A stretch of 64,000 nucleotides of DNA from Bacteroidota bacterium (lineage in GTDB: Bacteria > Bacteroidota > Bacteroidia > Flavobacteriales > Flavobacteriaceae). The notes under the pieces were generated by a model. The model ran no database searches, was not told where the DNA came from, and worked only from the letters and a program-made list of their open reading frames with translations. The position numbers and the translations under genes were made by a program. Positions 61,531 through 64,000 of the stretch are shown here, piece by piece. The stretch lies in NCBI GenBank assembly GCA_023386585.1, contig JAEWJM010000028.1, forward strand, positions 100,069 to 164,068. The letters are read 5' to 3'. Within the stretch, counting starts at the first letter, position 1, and every line of letters starts with the position of its first letter.

Positions 61531-62529
61531 ATGAGTACAACAACAGCCGCAATTACAGCAGTTGGCGCATACGTTCCCGATTTCGTCCTGTCAAATGAAA
61601 TTTTGGAAACAATGGTTGAAACAAATGACGAATGGATTACAACCAGAACAGGAATCAAGGAAAGAAGAATACTGAAAGAAAAAGGAAAAGGCACTTCTTT
61701 TCTTGCGATCAATGCGGCTAAAGATCTCATAAAAAAGTCCAATATCGACCCGCTCGAGATCGATATGGTACTAGTTGCCACGACAACTCCCGATATGCCG
61801 GTCGCAGCAACCGCTGTTTTTGTCGCCACGCAAATTGGCGCTGTAAACGCTTTCGCGTACGATTTGCAGGCCGCATGTTCGAGCTTCCTCTACGGAATGT
61901 CAACAGCTGCAGCCTATATCGAATCCGGACGCTACAAAAAAGTGCTTTTGATCGGTGCCGATAAAATGTCGTCAATTATAGATTATACCGATCGCGCAAC
62001 GTGCATCATCTTTGGTGATGGCGCCGGAGCAGTGCTTTTTGAACCGAATCATGAAGGTTACGGACTGCAGGATGAATTTCTTCGTTCCGACGGAATTGGC
62101 CGCGAATACCTTAAGATAGACGCCGGTGGTTCAATATTGCCCGCATCAAAAGAAACGGTCGAAAACCGGCAACATTACGTTTTCCAGGATGGAAAGACTG
62201 TTTTTAAATACGCAGTTACCGGAATGGCCGACGTTAGCGAAAAAATCATGCAACGCAATAACCTGACAAATGAGGACGTAGATTGGCTGGTAGCGCATCA
62301 GGCGAACAAACGGATAATCGATGCGACTGCAGACAGGATGGGACTTTCCGATGAAAAGGTGTTGGTCAATATCCAGAAATACGGAAACACTACAAGCGGC
62401 ACGCTTCCACTGTTGCTGAGCGACTTTGAAGACAAACTTAAAAAAGGAGATAAGCTGATATTTGCTGCCTTCGGCGGCGGATTCACCTGGGGCGCCATCT
62501 ACCTTACATGGGCCTACGACAAAAAATAA
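61531..62529 (+). CDS. fabH: 3-oxoacyl-ACP synthase III FabH
   Basis: This 332-aa condensing enzyme starts fatty-acid synthesis from acyl-CoA and malonyl-ACP. The catalytic set is intact: LQAACSSFLYG (Cys), VAHQANKRI (His) and YGNTTSGT (Asn). Unlike darB at 24515, it lies with rpmF and acc genes, the normal context for housekeeping FabH. Confidence 0.95.
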   Translation: MSTTTAAITAVGAYVPDFVLSNEILETMVETNDEWITTRTGIKERRILKEKGKGTSFLAINAAKDLIKKSNIDPLEIDMVLVATTTPDMPVAATAVFVATQIGAVNAFAYDLQAACSSFLYGMSTAAAYIESGRYKKVLLIGADKMSSIIDYTDRATCIIFGDGAGAVLFEPNHEGYGLQDEFLRSDGIGREYLKIDAGGSILPASKETVENRQHYVFQDGKTVFKYAVTGMADVSEKIMQRNNLTNEDVDWLVAHQANKRIIDATADRMGLSDEKVLVNIQKYGNTTSGTLPLLLSDFEDKLKKGDKLIFAAFGGGFTWGAIYLTWAYDKK

Positions 62530-62550
62530 CTAAACCAAAATTTCTATATC

Positions 62551-63036
62551 ATGGATCTTAGAGAAATTCAGAATCTGATAAAATTTGTGGCCAAATCAGG
62601 CGCAACCGAGGTCAAACTCGAAATGGACGATTTTAAAATCACCATCCGCACAACTTCCGATGCAGCATCACCTGAAATTACTTATGTTCAGCAGGCTCCG
62701 ATGGCAATTCCACAACAACAGGCTGCGCCACAACAACAGCAACAAATTGCTCCTGCCGCTTCTGCAACTGCTCCTGCCGCAGACGACAACTCAAAATACA
62801 TCACAATAAAATCGCCGATCATCGGTACGTTCTACCGCAAACCATCGCCGGATAAGCCCGTGTTTGTTGAAGTGGGAAGTAAAATCGGTAAAGGCGACGT
62901 TCTTTGCGTAATCGAAGCGATGAAACTATTCAACGAAATCGAATCGGAATACGCCGGAAAAATTGTGAAGATACTGGTTGACGACATGTCCCCGGTCGAA
63001 TTTGACCAACCGTTGTTCTTGGTCGATCCATCATAA
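62551..63036 (+). CDS. accB: acetyl-CoA carboxylase biotin carboxyl carrier protein AccB
   Basis: This 161-aa protein carries biotin on Lys in VIEAMKLFNE. An N-terminal helical segment is joined to the C-terminal biotinyl domain by a Gln/Pro/Ala-rich flexible linker (about residues 50-80). It lies directly before accC, forming the usual accBC pair. Confidence 0.95.
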   Translation: MDLREIQNLIKFVAKSGATEVKLEMDDFKITIRTTSDAASPEITYVQQAPMAIPQQQAAPQQQQQIAPAASATAPAADDNSKYITIKSPIIGTFYRKPSPDKPVFVEVGSKIGKGDVLCVIEAMKLFNEIESEYAGKIVKILVDDMSPVEFDQPLFLVDPS

Positions 63037-63125
63037 TCTGCAAGTTTGATCATTGTCAAATTTTCGCCCGAGGCGCAGCCGAACTGAACGGAGCGCTGCG
63101 TAGTTAAATTTTCAAATTTCCTATT

Positions 63126-64000
63126 ATGTTTAAAAAAATACTTATTGCGAACCGGGGTGAGATCGCGCTTCGCGTAATCAGGACCTGCCGTGAAATGGGA
63201 ATTAAAACGGTTGCGGTGTATTCAACCGCTGACGCCGAAAGCCTTCACGTAAAGTTTGCCGACGAGGCAGTTTGCATCGGTCCGCCGCCAAGCAACCTGT
63301 CGTACCTTAAAATGTCAAATATCATTGCGGCAGCCGAGATCACCAACGCCGACGCAATACATCCCGGCTACGGATTTCTTTCCGAAAACGCCAAATTCTC
63401 CAAGATCTGCCAGGAACACGGAATCAAATTTATTGGCGCTTCTCCGGAAATGATCGAAAAAATGGGCGACAAGGCAACGGCTAAAGCGACGATGAAAGCA
63501 GCAGGCGTGCCATGCGTTCCGGGCTCTGACGGAATCCTTCAATCGTTTGACGAAGCCAAAAAAATCGCAAAAGACATGGGTTATCCCGTAATGATTAAAG
63601 CGACTGCCGGCGGCGGCGGAAAAGGAATGCGCGCCGTCTGGAAAGAAGAAGATCTTCTGAAAGCGTGGGAAGGCGCCCGCCAGGAAGCGGCAGCATCTTT
63701 CGGAAACGACGGAATGTACATGGAGAAACTCATCGAAGAGCCACGACATATAGAAATACAGGTTGTTGGTGATGCTTACGGCAAAGCCTGCCACCTTTCC
63801 GAAAGGGATTGTTCGGTGCAACGCCGCCACCAAAAGCTCACCGAAGAAACGCCGTCACCGTTCATGACCGATGAACTTCGCGAAGCAATGGGCGCAGCCG
63901 CTGTAAAAGCTGCCGAATACATTAAGTACGAAGGTGCAGGAACAGTCGAATTCCTTGTCGACAAGCACCGCAACTTCTACTTCATGGAAATGAACACCCG
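63126..64000 (+). CDS. accC: biotin carboxylase AccC, N-terminal part (runs off window)
   Basis: About 291 residues of the ATP-dependent enzyme that carboxylates the biotin on AccB are visible. Landmarks are IANRGEIALRVIR at the start, HPGYGFLSENAKF, and the ATP-grasp glycine loop ATAGGGGKGMR. The rest of the gene lies beyond the window. It starts 89 bp after accB. Confidence 0.95.
   Translation, partial: MFKKILIANRGEIALRVIRTCREMGIKTVAVYSTADAESLHVKFADEAVCIGPPPSNLSYLKMSNIIAAAEITNADAIHPGYGFLSENAKFSKICQEHGIKFIGASPEMIEKMGDKATAKATMKAAGVPCVPGSDGILQSFDEAKKIAKDMGYPVMIKATAGGGGKGMRAVWKEEDLLKAWEGARQEAAASFGNDGMYMEKLIEEPRHIEIQVVGDAYGKACHLSERDCSVQRRHQKLTEETPSPFMTDELREAMGAAAVKAAEYIKYEGAGTVEFLVDKHRNFYFMEMNT

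Noticed and set aside
1..64000. CRISPR array
   Set aside because: No regularly spaced identical short repeats were found and no cas genes are present.

Overview
The window most resembles a chromosome segment of a flexirubin-producing member of the Flavobacteriaceae (Flavobacterium-like). The support is a full flexirubin/aryl-polyene plus dialkylresorcinol gene set including a tyrosine ammonia-lyase, several sites matching the Bacteroidetes -7 promoter box TAnnTTTG, many lipoprotein signal peptides, and Bacteroidetes-type families such as TPR-fused sensor kinases, LytTR regulators, and the MMPL/acyltransferase fusion. The species call is inference; no rRNA or typing marker is present.

Layout. 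Positions 1-214 hold the cut-off start of an IS1595/ISXO2-like transposase. Positions 439-10072 are a signalling region: an orphan LytTR regulator, a small exported repeat peptide, and an array of three TPR-linked sensor kinases, two response regulators and a PDZ/aspartyl-protease-like protein. The third kinase has lost its phospho-histidine and its ATP-binding boxes. Positions 10271-13152 carry thiL and lepA on the minus strand, and 13448-14714 carry two paralogous secreted proteins of unknown function.

Positions 14743-47998 are a 33-kb flexirubin-type pigment cluster. A flavin-dependent halogenase-like gene points away from a plus-strand run of about 30 tightly coupled genes. Tyrosine ammonia-lyase would supply 4-coumarate and a PaaK-like ligase would activate it. 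Two ACPs, several ketosynthases, a chain-length-factor-like protein, a ketoreductase and three hotdog dehydratases would build the aryl polyene. DarA and DarB would make the dialkylresorcinol. Several acyltransferase candidates could join the two halves. An ABC transporter, LolA-like and lipoprotein genes, an MMPL fusion and beta-barrel proteins would move the pigment to the outer membrane.

Positions 48047-51331 are housekeeping: dusB, an FtsX/LolE-like permease, rbfA and methylmalonyl-CoA epimerase. Between 51375 and 55408 lies a 4-kb island flanked by a 44-bp direct repeat of the tRNA-Met 3' half. It carries a Ser/Thr kinase gene, a TPR gene, a MutH/Sau3AI-like remnant and a divergent unknown gene, with no integrase. 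This is the best candidate for an undescribed, possibly defensive, system.

Positions 55636-64000 are a glycine-zipper lipoprotein, a DUF4130/radical-SAM DNA-repair pair, a small Pro-rich membrane protein, ribE, pdxA, the DUF177-rpmF-fabH-accB-accC lipid operon region (accC runs off the end), plus terminators and promoters. Two copies of a roughly 105-nt structured repeat occur at 13181-13286 and 49042-49144.
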